Below, one piece after another: positions 42,495 through 50,492 of a stretch of 64,000 nt of DNA. Position numbers and translations under genes: made by a program. Each line of letters opens with the position of its first letter. The stretch's first letter is position 1. The stretch is from DSNY01 sp964539745 (GTDB lineage: Bacteria > Pseudomonadota > Gammaproteobacteria > Burkholderiales > Burkholderiaceae_F): contig CAZIJU010000005.1 of NCBI GenBank assembly GCA_964539745.1, forward strand, positions 13,214 through 77,213. Reading direction: 5' to 3'. The notes under the pieces are model-generated. The model searched no databases, had not been told where the DNA came from, and saw only the letters and a program-made list of their open reading frames with translations.

Positions 42495-44189
42495 ATGACG
42501 CGATCCCGCACCGGCGCCCGCATCCTCGTCGACCAGCTTCTGCTCCAGGGCGTCGACCACGCCTTCTGCGTTCCCGGCGAAAGTTATCTCGCGGTGCTCG
42601 ACGCGCTGTACGACGCGCGCGACCGCATCAAGCTCGTCGTCAACCGGCACGAATCCGGTTCGACTTTCATGGCCGACGCGTACGCGAAGCTCACGGGGCA
42701 ACCCGGCGTGGCCTTCGTCACGCGCGGGCCGGGCGCGACCAACGCATCGATCGGCGTGCACACGGCGTTCCAGGATTCCACGCCGCTGGTTCTTTTCATC
42801 GGCCAGGTGGGCAGCGACTTCGCCGAGCGCGAAGCGTTCCAGGAGATCGACTACCGCCGGATGTTCGGCCAGATGGCCAAGTGGGTCGCTCAGATCGACC
42901 GCGCGGATCGCATCCCGGAATTCGTCGCGCGCGCGTTCCAGACCGCGACCAGCGGGCGCCCCGGTCCGGTCGTGCTCGCGCTGCCCGAGGACATGCAGAC
43001 GCAGACGGCGGAGGTCGCCGACGCCGCCTGCCATTCGCCGGTGCAAGCGGCCCCTTCCGATACGCAGATGGCCGCGCTGCGGCAACTGCTCGGCGCCGCG
43101 CAACGGCCGCTCGTGCTGCTCGGCGGACCCGGGTGGACGCCGGCCGCGTGCGACAACCTGCGCCGCTTCGCCGAAGCGAACCGGCTTCCGGTGGCCTGCG
43201 CGTTCCGCTACCAGGACCTGTTCGACAACCGCCATCCGAACTACGTCGGCGACGTCGGCATCGCGCCCAATCCGAAGCTCGCGCAGCGCGTGCGCGAAGC
43301 CGATCTGATCCTCGCGATCGGCCCGCGGCTCGGCGAGATGACCACCGGCGGCTACACGCTGCTCGAGGCGCCGCTGCCGAAACAGACGCTGGTCCACGTC
43401 CACCAGGGCATCGAGGAACTGGGCCGCGTGTATCAGCCCAAGCTCGCGATCTGCGCGGGCATGCCGCAGTTCGCCGCGCGGCTGGCGATGATGGTGCCGA
43501 TCGAGAACCCGCCGTGGGCGGCGACCGTCGCGCAGGCGCGTGGCGAGTACGAGGCGTGGCAGGCGCGGCCGCCGGTGTATTCGCAGATCGTTCCGAAGCT
43601 CGACCTGTGGCAGGTCGTCGAAACCCTTAAACGCGCGTTGCCGCAGGATGCGATCGTCACCAACGGCGCAGGCAACTTCGCGACCTGGGCGCATCGCTTC
43701 TGGCGTTACGGGCCGATGCGAACGCAGCTCGCGCCGACCGCGGGCAGCATGGGTTATGGCGTCCCCGCCGCGATCGCCGCGAAGATCGCCGCCCCCGAGC
43801 GCACGGTCGTGTGCTTCGCCGGCGACGGCGACTTCCTGATGACGGGGCAGGAGCTGGCCACCGCCGCGCAATACCAGGCCGCGCCGCTCGTGCTCGTCTT
43901 CAACAACGGCATGTACGGCACGATCCGCATGCACCAGGAGCGCGAGTTTCCAGCGCGCGTGCATGGCTCCGCGCTCGGCAACCCGCACTTCGCGCTGCTC
44001 GCGCAAGCGTACGGCGCATTCGGCGCGGTGGTCGAAACGACCGATGCGTTCGCGCCGGCGCTCGAAAAGGCGCTCGCGCACACGCGCGAAAAGCGCCTGC
44101 CCGCGCTGATCGAGCTCGCCTGCGATCCCGAGGTGATCACGCCGAACGCGACGATCTCGGCGATCCGGTCGACCGCGCAGTTGCGCTGA
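42495..44189 (+). CDS. ThDP-dependent enzyme, acetolactate synthase-like
   Basis: 564 residues of the acetolactate synthase / pyruvate oxidase / benzoylformate decarboxylase superfamily. N-terminal pyrimidine domain with the activating Glu in NRHESGSTFMADAYAKLTG and GPGATNASIGVHTAFQDSTP; a central domain (190-330); the ThDP motif GDGDFLMTGQELATAAQYQA followed by VFNNGMYGTIRMHQ. No regulatory subunit gene (ilvN) is adjacent, so classical isoleucine/valine synthesis is unlikely. The substrate is unknown. The ATG at 42495 is chosen because MTRSRTGARILVDQLLLQGV begins the fold; it has no strong ribosome site. Confidence 0.88.
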   Translation: MTRSRTGARILVDQLLLQGVDHAFCVPGESYLAVLDALYDARDRIKLVVNRHESGSTFMADAYAKLTGQPGVAFVTRGPGATNASIGVHTAFQDSTPLVLFIGQVGSDFAEREAFQEIDYRRMFGQMAKWVAQIDRADRIPEFVARAFQTATSGRPGPVVLALPEDMQTQTAEVADAACHSPVQAAPSDTQMAALRQLLGAAQRPLVLLGGPGWTPAACDNLRRFAEANRLPVACAFRYQDLFDNRHPNYVGDVGIAPNPKLAQRVREADLILAIGPRLGEMTTGGYTLLEAPLPKQTLVHVHQGIEELGRVYQPKLAICAGMPQFAARLAMMVPIENPPWAATVAQARGEYEAWQARPPVYSQIVPKLDLWQVVETLKRALPQDAIVTNGAGNFATWAHRFWRYGPMRTQLAPTAGSMGYGVPAAIAAKIAAPERTVVCFAGDGDFLMTGQELATAAQYQAAPLVLVFNNGMYGTIRMHQEREFPARVHGSALGNPHFALLAQAYGAFGAVVETTDAFAPALEKALAHTREKRLPALIELACDPEVITPNATISAIRSTAQLR

Positions 44190-44199
44190 TCGCGCTGCG

Positions 44200-44817
44200 T
44201 CAGGCGACGAACAGCAGCAGCGCGGCGAAGTGGCTCGCGCTGCCGGCGAGCACGAACAGGTGCCAGATGCCGTGTGCGTGGCGCCAGCGTTCGTCGTTGG
44301 CGTAGAAGACGATGCCCGCGGTGTAGAAAACGCCGCCCGCCGCAACCCAGGCGAAGCCGGACCAGCCGATCTCGCGCACGAGCGGCGCCGCGGCTGCGAG
44401 CCCGAGCCAGCCCATCAGCAGATACAGGACCAGCGAGGCGACGCGCGCCCCGCGCGCGAACCACAGCTCCTGCGCGATGCCGCCCGCCGCCAGCGCCCAG
44501 ACCAGCCCGAACAGCGTCCAGCCGAGCGGACCGCGCAGCGTCACCAGCGTGAACGGCGTATAGGTGCCTGCGATTAGCAGATAGATCGCGCAATGATCGA
44601 GCTTGCGCAGTACGCTTTTCGCCCGCCCGCGCAGGCTGTGGTACAGGGTCGATGTCGAATACAGCGCGATCAGCATCGCGCCGAAGACGGCGAAGCTCGT
44701 GATCTTCCATGGATCGCCCGCGCGCGCGGCGAGCGTGATCAGCACCACGGTCGCGACCCCGGCGAAAGCGACGCCGGCGAGGTGCGTAAGGCCGTTCAGC
44801 CGTTCACCGCGGTACAT
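44200..44817 (-). CDS. Hemolysin III / TrhA-type membrane protein
   Basis: 205 residues with seven predicted membrane helices. Family signatures of the hemolysin III / PAQR superfamily: TSTLYHSLRGRAKSVLRKLD with the first metal-site His, then DHCAIYLLIAGTYTPFTLV, and the C-terminal HGIWHLFVLAGSASHFAALL with the other His residues. TrhA in E. coli affects membrane energetics and fatty-acid homeostasis; a toxin role is doubtful. The start MYRGERLNGLTHLAG at 44817 matches the family. It converges with the ThDP enzyme gene 10 bases away. Confidence 0.9.
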   Translation of the reverse strand: MYRGERLNGLTHLAGVAFAGVATVVLITLAARAGDPWKITSFAVFGAMLIALYSTSTLYHSLRGRAKSVLRKLDHCAIYLLIAGTYTPFTLVTLRGPLGWTLFGLVWALAAGGIAQELWFARGARVASLVLYLLMGWLGLAAAAPLVREIGWSGFAWVAAGGVFYTAGIVFYANDERWRHAHGIWHLFVLAGSASHFAALLLFVA

Positions 44818-44878
44818 GCGAGACGATGCTGCGCGGGCGGGACCGGCTCGGACGACGCCGCTGCCGCTGCGCGCCGGT

Positions 44879-45034
44879 TCAGGGTGCGGACTTGTCTTCG
44901 GCCGGTTGCGGCGGCGGCTCGGGCGGGGCAACGGGTTCCGCCTTCGCGGCCTTGCGCTGGCGCTTTTCTTCCTGCTTGCGCTTCTTCGCCAGCTCGCGCT
45001 GGCGCTTTTCGTACTGGTAGTTCGGTTTCGCCAC
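44879..45034 (-). CDS. Small conserved basic protein, 51 aa (MAKPNYxxEKRQRE family)
   Basis: A short gene with GTG start at 45034 and an excellent AGGGAGG seven bases upstream. The product begins MAKPNYQYEKRQRELAKKRK and continues as a highly charged helix, then a Pro/Glu-rich tail. This start is a recurrent small-protein family of proteobacteria with unknown function. It follows denD on the same strand after about 120 bases and precedes the hemolysin-III-like gene by 61 bases. Confidence 0.8.
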   Translation of the reverse strand: MAKPNYQYEKRQRELAKKRKQEEKRQRKAAKAEPVAPPEPPPQPAEDKSAP

Positions 45035-45154
45035 TCGACCTCCCTTTCAGCGACGGTGCGATGAGCGTCACCGACGGCGCCAGCTTACACCGCCGCCGCG
45101 GCAGGCTGCGGTCGGCCGGACGGCGCCTTGCGCGGCGCCGGTCGCTTCGCCGCT

Positions 45155-46132
45155 TCAGCCTTGGGCGTACGTCCGCGCGTAAGCGCGCACGACCTCGACG
45201 AAGTCCGCGTCGCGGACGAAGCCCAGCGCGTCGGCACGGCGCGTATCGAAGCGCGCGGGCCAGGTGCGGACGATCGCGCGAATGCGCTCGTCGGGCTGCC
45301 ACTGGATGCGATCGACCGCGGCGTCGCCGCCGACCGCGCGCAGCGCCTCGATCATCTCGCGCACGGTCAGCGTAAGCCCCGGCAGGTTCAGCGCGCGCCG
45401 GCTGTCCCACGCGTCGGCCGGCAGCTCGTGCGCATGGATCAGGTTGCGGATCGCCGCGTCGGGCGACAGCAGCCACATCGCGGTGTCCGGCTCGACCGGG
45501 CAGACCGCCACCTCGCCCGCCAGCGGCTCGCGGATGATTCCGCTGGCGAAGCTCGACGCCGCCGCGTTCGGCTTGCCCGGCCGCACGACGATCGTCGGCA
45601 GCCGCACCGCGCGGCCGTCGATGAAGCCCTTGCGCGAATACTCGCCGACCAGCAGCTCGCCGACCAGCTTCTGCACGCCGTAGCTCGACTGCGGCGTGGG
45701 CGTCGTTTCGTCGGTGACGACCGCCGGCAACGGGCTGCCGAACACCGCGACCGAACTGGCGAACACGACGCGCGGCAAGCCCTTCTGGACCCGGCAGGCG
45801 TCGAGCAGCGCGCGCGTGCCGTCCAGATTCACCCGCATGCCCAGATCGAAGTCCGCCTCGGCCGCACCGCTGACGACCGCCGCGAGATGGAACACGCTAT
45901 CGGTATCGGCCGCGAGCACGTGCGACAGGAAGTACGGTTGCCCGATGTCGCCGACGACGTAGCCGACGCGATCGTCGACGATCAGCCTGCCCGACTGCGC
46001 CTGGTCGACCGCGACGATCTGCCCGATCTGTGCCTCGACGCCGTCGCTTCGCGTCAGCCGCCCGCGCTCGAGCAACGCGCGGATCAGAAGCTGTCCCAGG
46101 AATCCGGTGCCGCCGGTGACGACGATCTTCAT
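45155..46132 (-). CDS. denD: D-erythronate dehydrogenase-like SDR epimerase/dehydrogenase
   Basis: DenD oxidises D-erythronate to 2-oxo-tetronate with NAD+. Seen: 325 residues of the extended SDR family; NAD-binding MKIVVTGGTGFLGQLLIRAL; FHLAAVVSGAAEADFDLGMR; active-site YGVQKLVGELLV with the YxxxK pair; C-terminal GLTLTVREMIEALRAVGG. It lies eight bases downstream of otnK, the kinase of the same tetronate pathway, which supports the call. The aldolase (otnC) and isomerase (otnI) genes that usually complete the route are not in the window. Confidence 0.88.
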   Translation of the reverse strand: MKIVVTGGTGFLGQLLIRALLERGRLTRSDGVEAQIGQIVAVDQAQSGRLIVDDRVGYVVGDIGQPYFLSHVLAADTDSVFHLAAVVSGAAEADFDLGMRVNLDGTRALLDACRVQKGLPRVVFASSVAVFGSPLPAVVTDETTPTPQSSYGVQKLVGELLVGEYSRKGFIDGRAVRLPTIVVRPGKPNAAASSFASGIIREPLAGEVAVCPVEPDTAMWLLSPDAAIRNLIHAHELPADAWDSRRALNLPGLTLTVREMIEALRAVGGDAAVDRIQWQPDERIRAIVRTWPARFDTRRADALGFVRDADFVEVVRAYARTYAQG

Positions 46133-46140
46133 CGATGGAC

Positions 46141-47397
46141 CTATACGAATCGCTGCGCCCTGGAGAAAAAGTCGCGCGCGCCGAAGTTGCCGGATTTTAG
46201 GGCGAGCGAGTACCACGCGCCGTCGCGCTGCGCGAACAGCGCCGGCACGCCCGGATCGATTTCCGCGCCGATATGAAGCTGCGCGATGCCGAGCGCGTTG
46301 ACCACCGCGCCCGAGGTTTCGCCGCCGGCGACGACGAAACGGCGCACGCCGCGCCGCGCGAGCTCCGCCGCCAGCGCCCCGAAAAACTGCTCGATCTTCG
46401 CGGCAACCGCGTCGCCGTAGCGGCCGCGCACCGCCTGGATCCGTTCGGGCGCGGCCGAACTCGCCACCAGCGGCGCCGCGAACTGGGCCACACAGAACGC
46501 GGCCACCTCGTGCAGATAGGTCGCGTCGCCCACGACGCGCGCGACATCGAGCTCGAGCACCGGTCCGTGCGCCCGGTAGTCGGCGATCTGCGCGCGCGTG
46601 GCCGTCGAACACGAGCCCGCGAGCAGCACGCAGGCGCCGTCGACCTTGACCGTCAGGCAGGCGCGTTCGCCCAGCCTGCCCGCGCGGCGGAAATTCTCCG
46701 GCAGGCCGAGCGCGATGCCCGAGCCACCGATCGCCAGCGGCAACTCGGCCAGCGCTTCGCCGAGCGCGCGCAGGTCGGCGTCGTCGACCGCGTCGACGAT
46801 CGCGAAGCCGTAACCGCCGGCGCCGAGCGTCTTCAGCGCCGCGGCAATCGGACCCGCACCGCGCCGCACGACGTCGAAAGGCACCAGCCCGACGCGCTCG
46901 GCCGTCTGCGCCTGCAGCACACGCACCAGGTTCGCGTCGGTCATCGGATTCAGCGGATGCGACTGCATACCGCTTTCGTTCAGAAGGCGGTCGCCGACGA
47001 ACAGATAGCCGCGATAGACCGTGCGGCCGTTGGCCGGAAACGCCGGGCACACCGGCACGCAGGCCGCTGCATCGTTCGCGTGCACCGCCAGCCTCAGCGC
47101 GGCGCCGACCGGGCCGATGTTGCCGCGCGGCGTCGAATCGAAGGTCGAGCAGATCTTGAACAGGAACTGCGTGCAGCCGGCGCGCTTCAACCATGCGTAC
47201 GCGGCGAGCGACTGCGCGACCGCGTCCTGCGGTTCGATCGAGCGCGTCTTCAGCGCGACGACGACCGCGTCGGCATCGACCTGCGCATCCGCCGCCGGCA
47301 CGCCGATCGACTGTACCGTGCGCATGCCCTCGCGCGTCAGCGTGTTGGCCAGATCGGAGGCGCCGGTGAAGTCGTCGGCGATGCAGCCTAAGAGCAT
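46141..47397 (-). CDS. otnK: 3-oxo-tetronate kinase
   Basis: OtnK phosphorylates 3-oxo-tetronate at C4 in erythronate/threonate catabolism. Seen: 418 residues of the four-carbon acid sugar kinase family; N-terminal domain LLGCIADDFTGASDLANTLT; KICSTFDSTPRGNIGPVG; PVCPAFPANGRTVYRGYLF; C-terminal nucleotide domain with GSCSTATRAQI and RRFVVAGGETSGAVVNALG. It forms a tight pair with denD. Upstream (47398 on) is repeat sequence, so the promoter may lie in or beyond it. Confidence 0.92.
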   Translation of the reverse strand: MLLGCIADDFTGASDLANTLTREGMRTVQSIGVPAADAQVDADAVVVALKTRSIEPQDAVAQSLAAYAWLKRAGCTQFLFKICSTFDSTPRGNIGPVGAALRLAVHANDAAACVPVCPAFPANGRTVYRGYLFVGDRLLNESGMQSHPLNPMTDANLVRVLQAQTAERVGLVPFDVVRRGAGPIAAALKTLGAGGYGFAIVDAVDDADLRALGEALAELPLAIGGSGIALGLPENFRRAGRLGERACLTVKVDGACVLLAGSCSTATRAQIADYRAHGPVLELDVARVVGDATYLHEVAAFCVAQFAAPLVASSAAPERIQAVRGRYGDAVAAKIEQFFGALAAELARRGVRRFVVAGGETSGAVVNALGIAQLHIGAEIDPGVPALFAQRDGAWYSLALKSGNFGARDFFSRAQRFV

Positions 47398-47747
47398 GAG
47401 GATTGAGGATTCAAGATCTAGGGTCTGTCGACATATGCCTCAGGTCCGCGTGATCCCCGCCGCCGCCGGCGGGTCGCGCGAAGGCGGCTGCGCGAAAGCG
47501 CCGCGAAAGCGCCGCGCCCCCCATGGAGCCGACGGCGGGGATCACCCTGCGGAGCGGGCCGCCTTGGGCCGCATGGCGGCGTTGCGGCTCGGGGCCTCGG
47601 CTGCGGCCAATGGTCCCCCCGCCGCGCCTGGCCCTGCGACCCGATCCGACCCGCCGCAGACCCGATCCATAGGCCAACAGACCCGAGCAGATTGCCCGCG
47701 GAGCAGCAGGACCCACGCCTCTGATTCTGGACTTCGCGTCGGTGCTC
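47398..47747. other. otnK upstream gap with shared repeat segment
   Basis: No gene seen. A GGATTCAG arm (47400-47425, with GGATTCAAGATCTAGGGTCT) pairs with its inverse at 48318-48341. GTTGCGGCTCGGG with following CCTCGGC and TGGTCCCC (about 47580-47640) matches 39190-39240 behind fliR. The otnK promoter should be here but no clear boxes were found. Confidence 0.5.
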
Positions 47748-48298
47748 ATTCAGAGTTACGCAAGCGCGTGACACCGCGGACTTCGCAAGTTCGCGTCGCC
47801 CGTCGGGACACCGGTTCCGTCATCCCGAGCAACGCGAGGGATCTTGGCGTTGCGAGCGGCGCAGATTCCTCGCCTGCGGCTCGGAATGACAATGGGGCGT
47901 CGCGGCTCGGAATGACAAGAGCGGCGTTGCGGCTCGGAACGAAATGCGGGGGGCTTTGCGGTGCGCAAAGACGAAGCCAAGCCGGGGTGCAATGACGCTG
48001 GCATGTCATCCCGAGCGACGCGAGGGATCTCCGCACCGCGAGGTGCCGGGATTCCTCGCCTGCGGCTCGGAATGACAATGGGAGCGTTGCGGCTCGGAAT
48101 GACAATGGGGGCGTTGCGGCTCGGGGTGGCGAAGTCAGGCCGCGAGAATGACGCTGGCTTGTCATCCCGAGCGAACGCGAGGGATCCCGGCGCTGCGAGC
48201 GGTAGGAGAGTCCTCGCCTGCGGCTCGGAATGACAAAGGGCGACGGATGCGAGCGCCAGGCGGTCGGTGGTGTCGCGAAGATTCGTCATGCCCGAGAT
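47748..48298 (+). mobile_element. Composite palindromic element, copy 3 (A-to-B)
   Basis: End A (47748-47777, ATTCAGAGTTACGCAAGC then GTGACACCGC) and inverted end B (48298 back to about 48268) match the copies at 29635 and 37175. The internal array has hairpin units of both ATTCC/GGAAT and ATCCC/GGGAT type, including GTCATCCCGAGCAACGCGAG at 47819 and GTCATCCCGAGCGACGCGAG at 48005. It is nested between inverted GGATTCAG arms at 47400 and 48318. It holds no gene; protein-like readings of the array are artefacts. Confidence 0.75.
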
Positions 48299-48322
48299 GA
48301 TGCATGTCGGACTCGCTGAATC

Positions 48323-49093
48323 CTAGACCCTGAGTCCTGACTTCTCCGGCACGACCGTCCGCCGCGGACGAAACACCGCGGGATCGTCGTAGAACGCCGG
48401 CGACTCGTTCGCCGCCCACCAGCCCGGGATGCCGAGCACCGGCAGATGCGCGAGCAGCGGCGGCGCGAGGTCGGCGCGATCGACGAAGTGCGCGGCGGCT
48501 TCGTCGCGATCGCCGGCGAGCGGGATCGGCACGACACACGCCGTGATCGCCTTGAACGGACCGGCGAGCTTTTCGAGCAACGCGTGGCCGAACGCGAGCG
48601 CGACGATCGAGCGGCCCCAGCGGCCGCGCCAGTCGACGAGCAGCCGGCGCCAGTCGTGCCACGCGAGCGCGTCGAACACTTCGGCGTCGTCGCACGCGAG
48701 CAGCAGCCCGCTCTCGTCGATCAGCGTGGCCGCATCGCGCACGGCGCCGCGCGGCCCGCGCACGCCGCGCGCTTCGATCTGGTCGGCCTGGCGCCGGTTC
48801 AGCGCCGCCTTCGCGCGCGGATACGCGAGCCAGATCAGCGCGTTGAATGCGTCGTGCCAGTGGGCGCGCGTAGGCACGCGGCCGGTTTCCGCGATGTGCA
48901 GCTCGTACGGCGACGCGCCGGCATCGTCGGCGGCGACAAAACGGATCGGCGCCCCGCGTCCGGACACCACACCGCGCATGCGCGCGGCTTTGGTCAGCGC
49001 CGCGCGCCAGTCGGGCGACGCGAGCGATACGCGCCAGCGCGCCAGCGGCGCCAGCCACGGCGCCGACCAGTCGATCGCGGGCAGCGCGCTCAC
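48323..49093 (-). CDS. DUF3025-family protein
   Basis: 256 residues of the DUF3025 family, function unknown. Recognisable are PIRFVAADDAGASPYELHIA, VPTRAHWHDAFNALIWLAYP, ALNRRQADQI and the C-terminal HLPVLGIPGWWAANESPAFY followed by DDPAVFRPRR. There is no signal peptide. The start is GTG at 49093, overlapping the pyrC stop (GTGA), so translation is coupled to pyrC. Its last residues and TAG stop are read from a GGATTCAG repeat arm (48318-48341), so the original C-terminus may have been altered. Confidence 0.85.
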   Translation of the reverse strand: MSALPAIDWSAPWLAPLARWRVSLASPDWRAALTKAARMRGVVSGRGAPIRFVAADDAGASPYELHIAETGRVPTRAHWHDAFNALIWLAYPRAKAALNRRQADQIEARGVRGPRGAVRDAATLIDESGLLLACDDAEVFDALAWHDWRRLLVDWRGRWGRSIVALAFGHALLEKLAGPFKAITACVVPIPLAGDRDEAAAHFVDRADLAPPLLAHLPVLGIPGWWAANESPAFYDDPAVFRPRRTVVPEKSGLRV

Positions 49094-50145
49094 GTCGCGA
49101 GTTTCCACGGCAGCACCTGGCCGGCGGCGAGCGGAACGATCGTCGCCGCGCCGAACTTCAGTTCGCCCGGCACGGCCCATTCGCGCCGCTCGAGCGTCAC
49201 CGTCGATCGGTTGCGCGGCAGCCCGTAAAAGTCGGGCCCGTGAAAGCTCGCGAACGCTTCCAGCTTGTCGAGCGCACCGGCCTGTTCGAACGCCATCGCG
49301 TACAGCTCGAGGGCGGCTGCCGCGGTGAAGCAGCCGGCGCAGCCGCACGCGTTTTCCTTGTCGCCTCTCGGATGCGGCGCGCTGTCGGTGCCGAGAAAAA
49401 AGCGCGGATTGCCGGAGGTTGCCGCGCGCAGCAGCGCCTGCCGGTGCGATTCGCGCTTGAGCACCGGCAGGCAGTAGTAGTGCGGCCGCACGCCGGCGCG
49501 GCCTTCCGGTGTCAGAAACAGCGCGTTGCGGTTGTACAGCAGATGGTGCGCGGTGATCGTCGCTCCGATCCGGCCCTTCGCTTCCAGCACGTAGTCGACC
49601 GCCTGGCTCGTCGTGATGTGCTCGAACACGACGCGAAGTTGCGGGAAATCGCGACGCAGCGCCTCGAGCACCTCGTCGATGAACACCTGTTCGCGGTCGA
49701 AGACGTCGACGTGCGCATGCGTGACTTCGCCGTGCACGAGCAGCGGCAGGTCGACCGCCTGCATCGCTTCGAGCGCGCGCGCACACTTGCGCAGCTCGGT
49801 CACGCCGGCGTCCGAATGCGTCGTTGCGCCGGCCGGATAGAGCTTGACGCCGTGCACGAAGCCGCTTTCCTTCGCGCGGCGGATCTCGCCGGCCGGCGTG
49901 TCGTCGGTCAGGTAAAGCGTCATCAGCGGATCGAACGCGAGCCCCGCCGGCAACGCGCGCACGATGCGTTCGCGATACGCGGCCGCCTGCGCGACGGTCG
50001 TCACCGGCGGCTTCAGGTTCGGCATCACGATCGCGCGCGCGAACTGCCGCGCGGTGTACGGCAGCACGTCGGCCATCGCCGCGCCGTCGCGCAGGTGCAG
50101 GTGCCAGTCGTCGGGGCGGGTGATTGTCAGCGTCGCGGCGCTCAT
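49090..50145 (-). CDS. pyrC: Dihydroorotase PyrC
   Basis: PyrC closes carbamoyl-aspartate to dihydroorotate in pyrimidine synthesis. Seen: 351 residues, class II (E. coli-like) length; metal ligands in RPDDWHLHLRDGAAM; PNLKPPVTTVAQAAAYRERI; the carbamylated Lys in HGVKLYPAGATTHSDAGV; His ligands in LLVHGEVTH and VVFEHITTSQA; catalytic Asp in FLGTDSAPHPRGDKE. A DUF3025 gene overlaps its end by four bases. Confidence 0.97.
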   Translation of the reverse strand: MSAATLTITRPDDWHLHLRDGAAMADVLPYTARQFARAIVMPNLKPPVTTVAQAAAYRERIVRALPAGLAFDPLMTLYLTDDTPAGEIRRAKESGFVHGVKLYPAGATTHSDAGVTELRKCARALEAMQAVDLPLLVHGEVTHAHVDVFDREQVFIDEVLEALRRDFPQLRVVFEHITTSQAVDYVLEAKGRIGATITAHHLLYNRNALFLTPEGRAGVRPHYYCLPVLKRESHRQALLRAATSGNPRFFLGTDSAPHPRGDKENACGCAGCFTAAAALELYAMAFEQAGALDKLEAFASFHGPDFYGLPRNRSTVTLERREWAVPGELKFGAATIVPLAAGQVLPWKLAT

Positions 50146-50259
50146 GCGGCGATTATCGCTCGTCGGCGCTGTCCGACGGCGCGAAGCGCGATCGGTGACA
50201 GCGCCGTCGCCCCCGCGCAGTCGGGGGCCGATTGTCTTGTGGCCCCTGGCAGCTCGGAC

Positions 50260-50430
50260 TCACCTTCGAGAACACCGAGCGCATCGAGAAAGACCTGGGC
50301 TCTTGTCAGTGTTGCCCGGTGTTCTCGGCGGTGACATCAAAAGCGTTCGCGGGCGGCAGTGTTTACCACCGAGACACGGAGGGCACAGAGACAGGCTCCT
50401 GTTTGTCGCGGTGTGCCCGGTGGTGAATTC
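50260..50430. repeat. ACACCGAG / GACACGGAGG-type intergenic repeat
   Basis: GAGAACACCGAG, ACCACCGAGACACGGAGGGC-like text (50373-50396, TACCACCGAGACACGGAGGG) and the inverse GGTGTTCTCGG (about 50316-50327) occur within 170 bases. Such CACGGAG tracts are common scattered repeats in many bacterial genomes. A related segment (TGCGTGTTCTCGGTGTTCTG) is at about 54680-54700. The 347-base pyrC/E1 gap is otherwise empty; a promoter for the E1 gene is expected in 50430-50490. Confidence 0.5.
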
Positions 50431-50492
50431 GTCTTTCTTCACCGATCGCCGCGCCACGCTCCCGGCGCGATAATGGCCGCGAGGAGACGACG

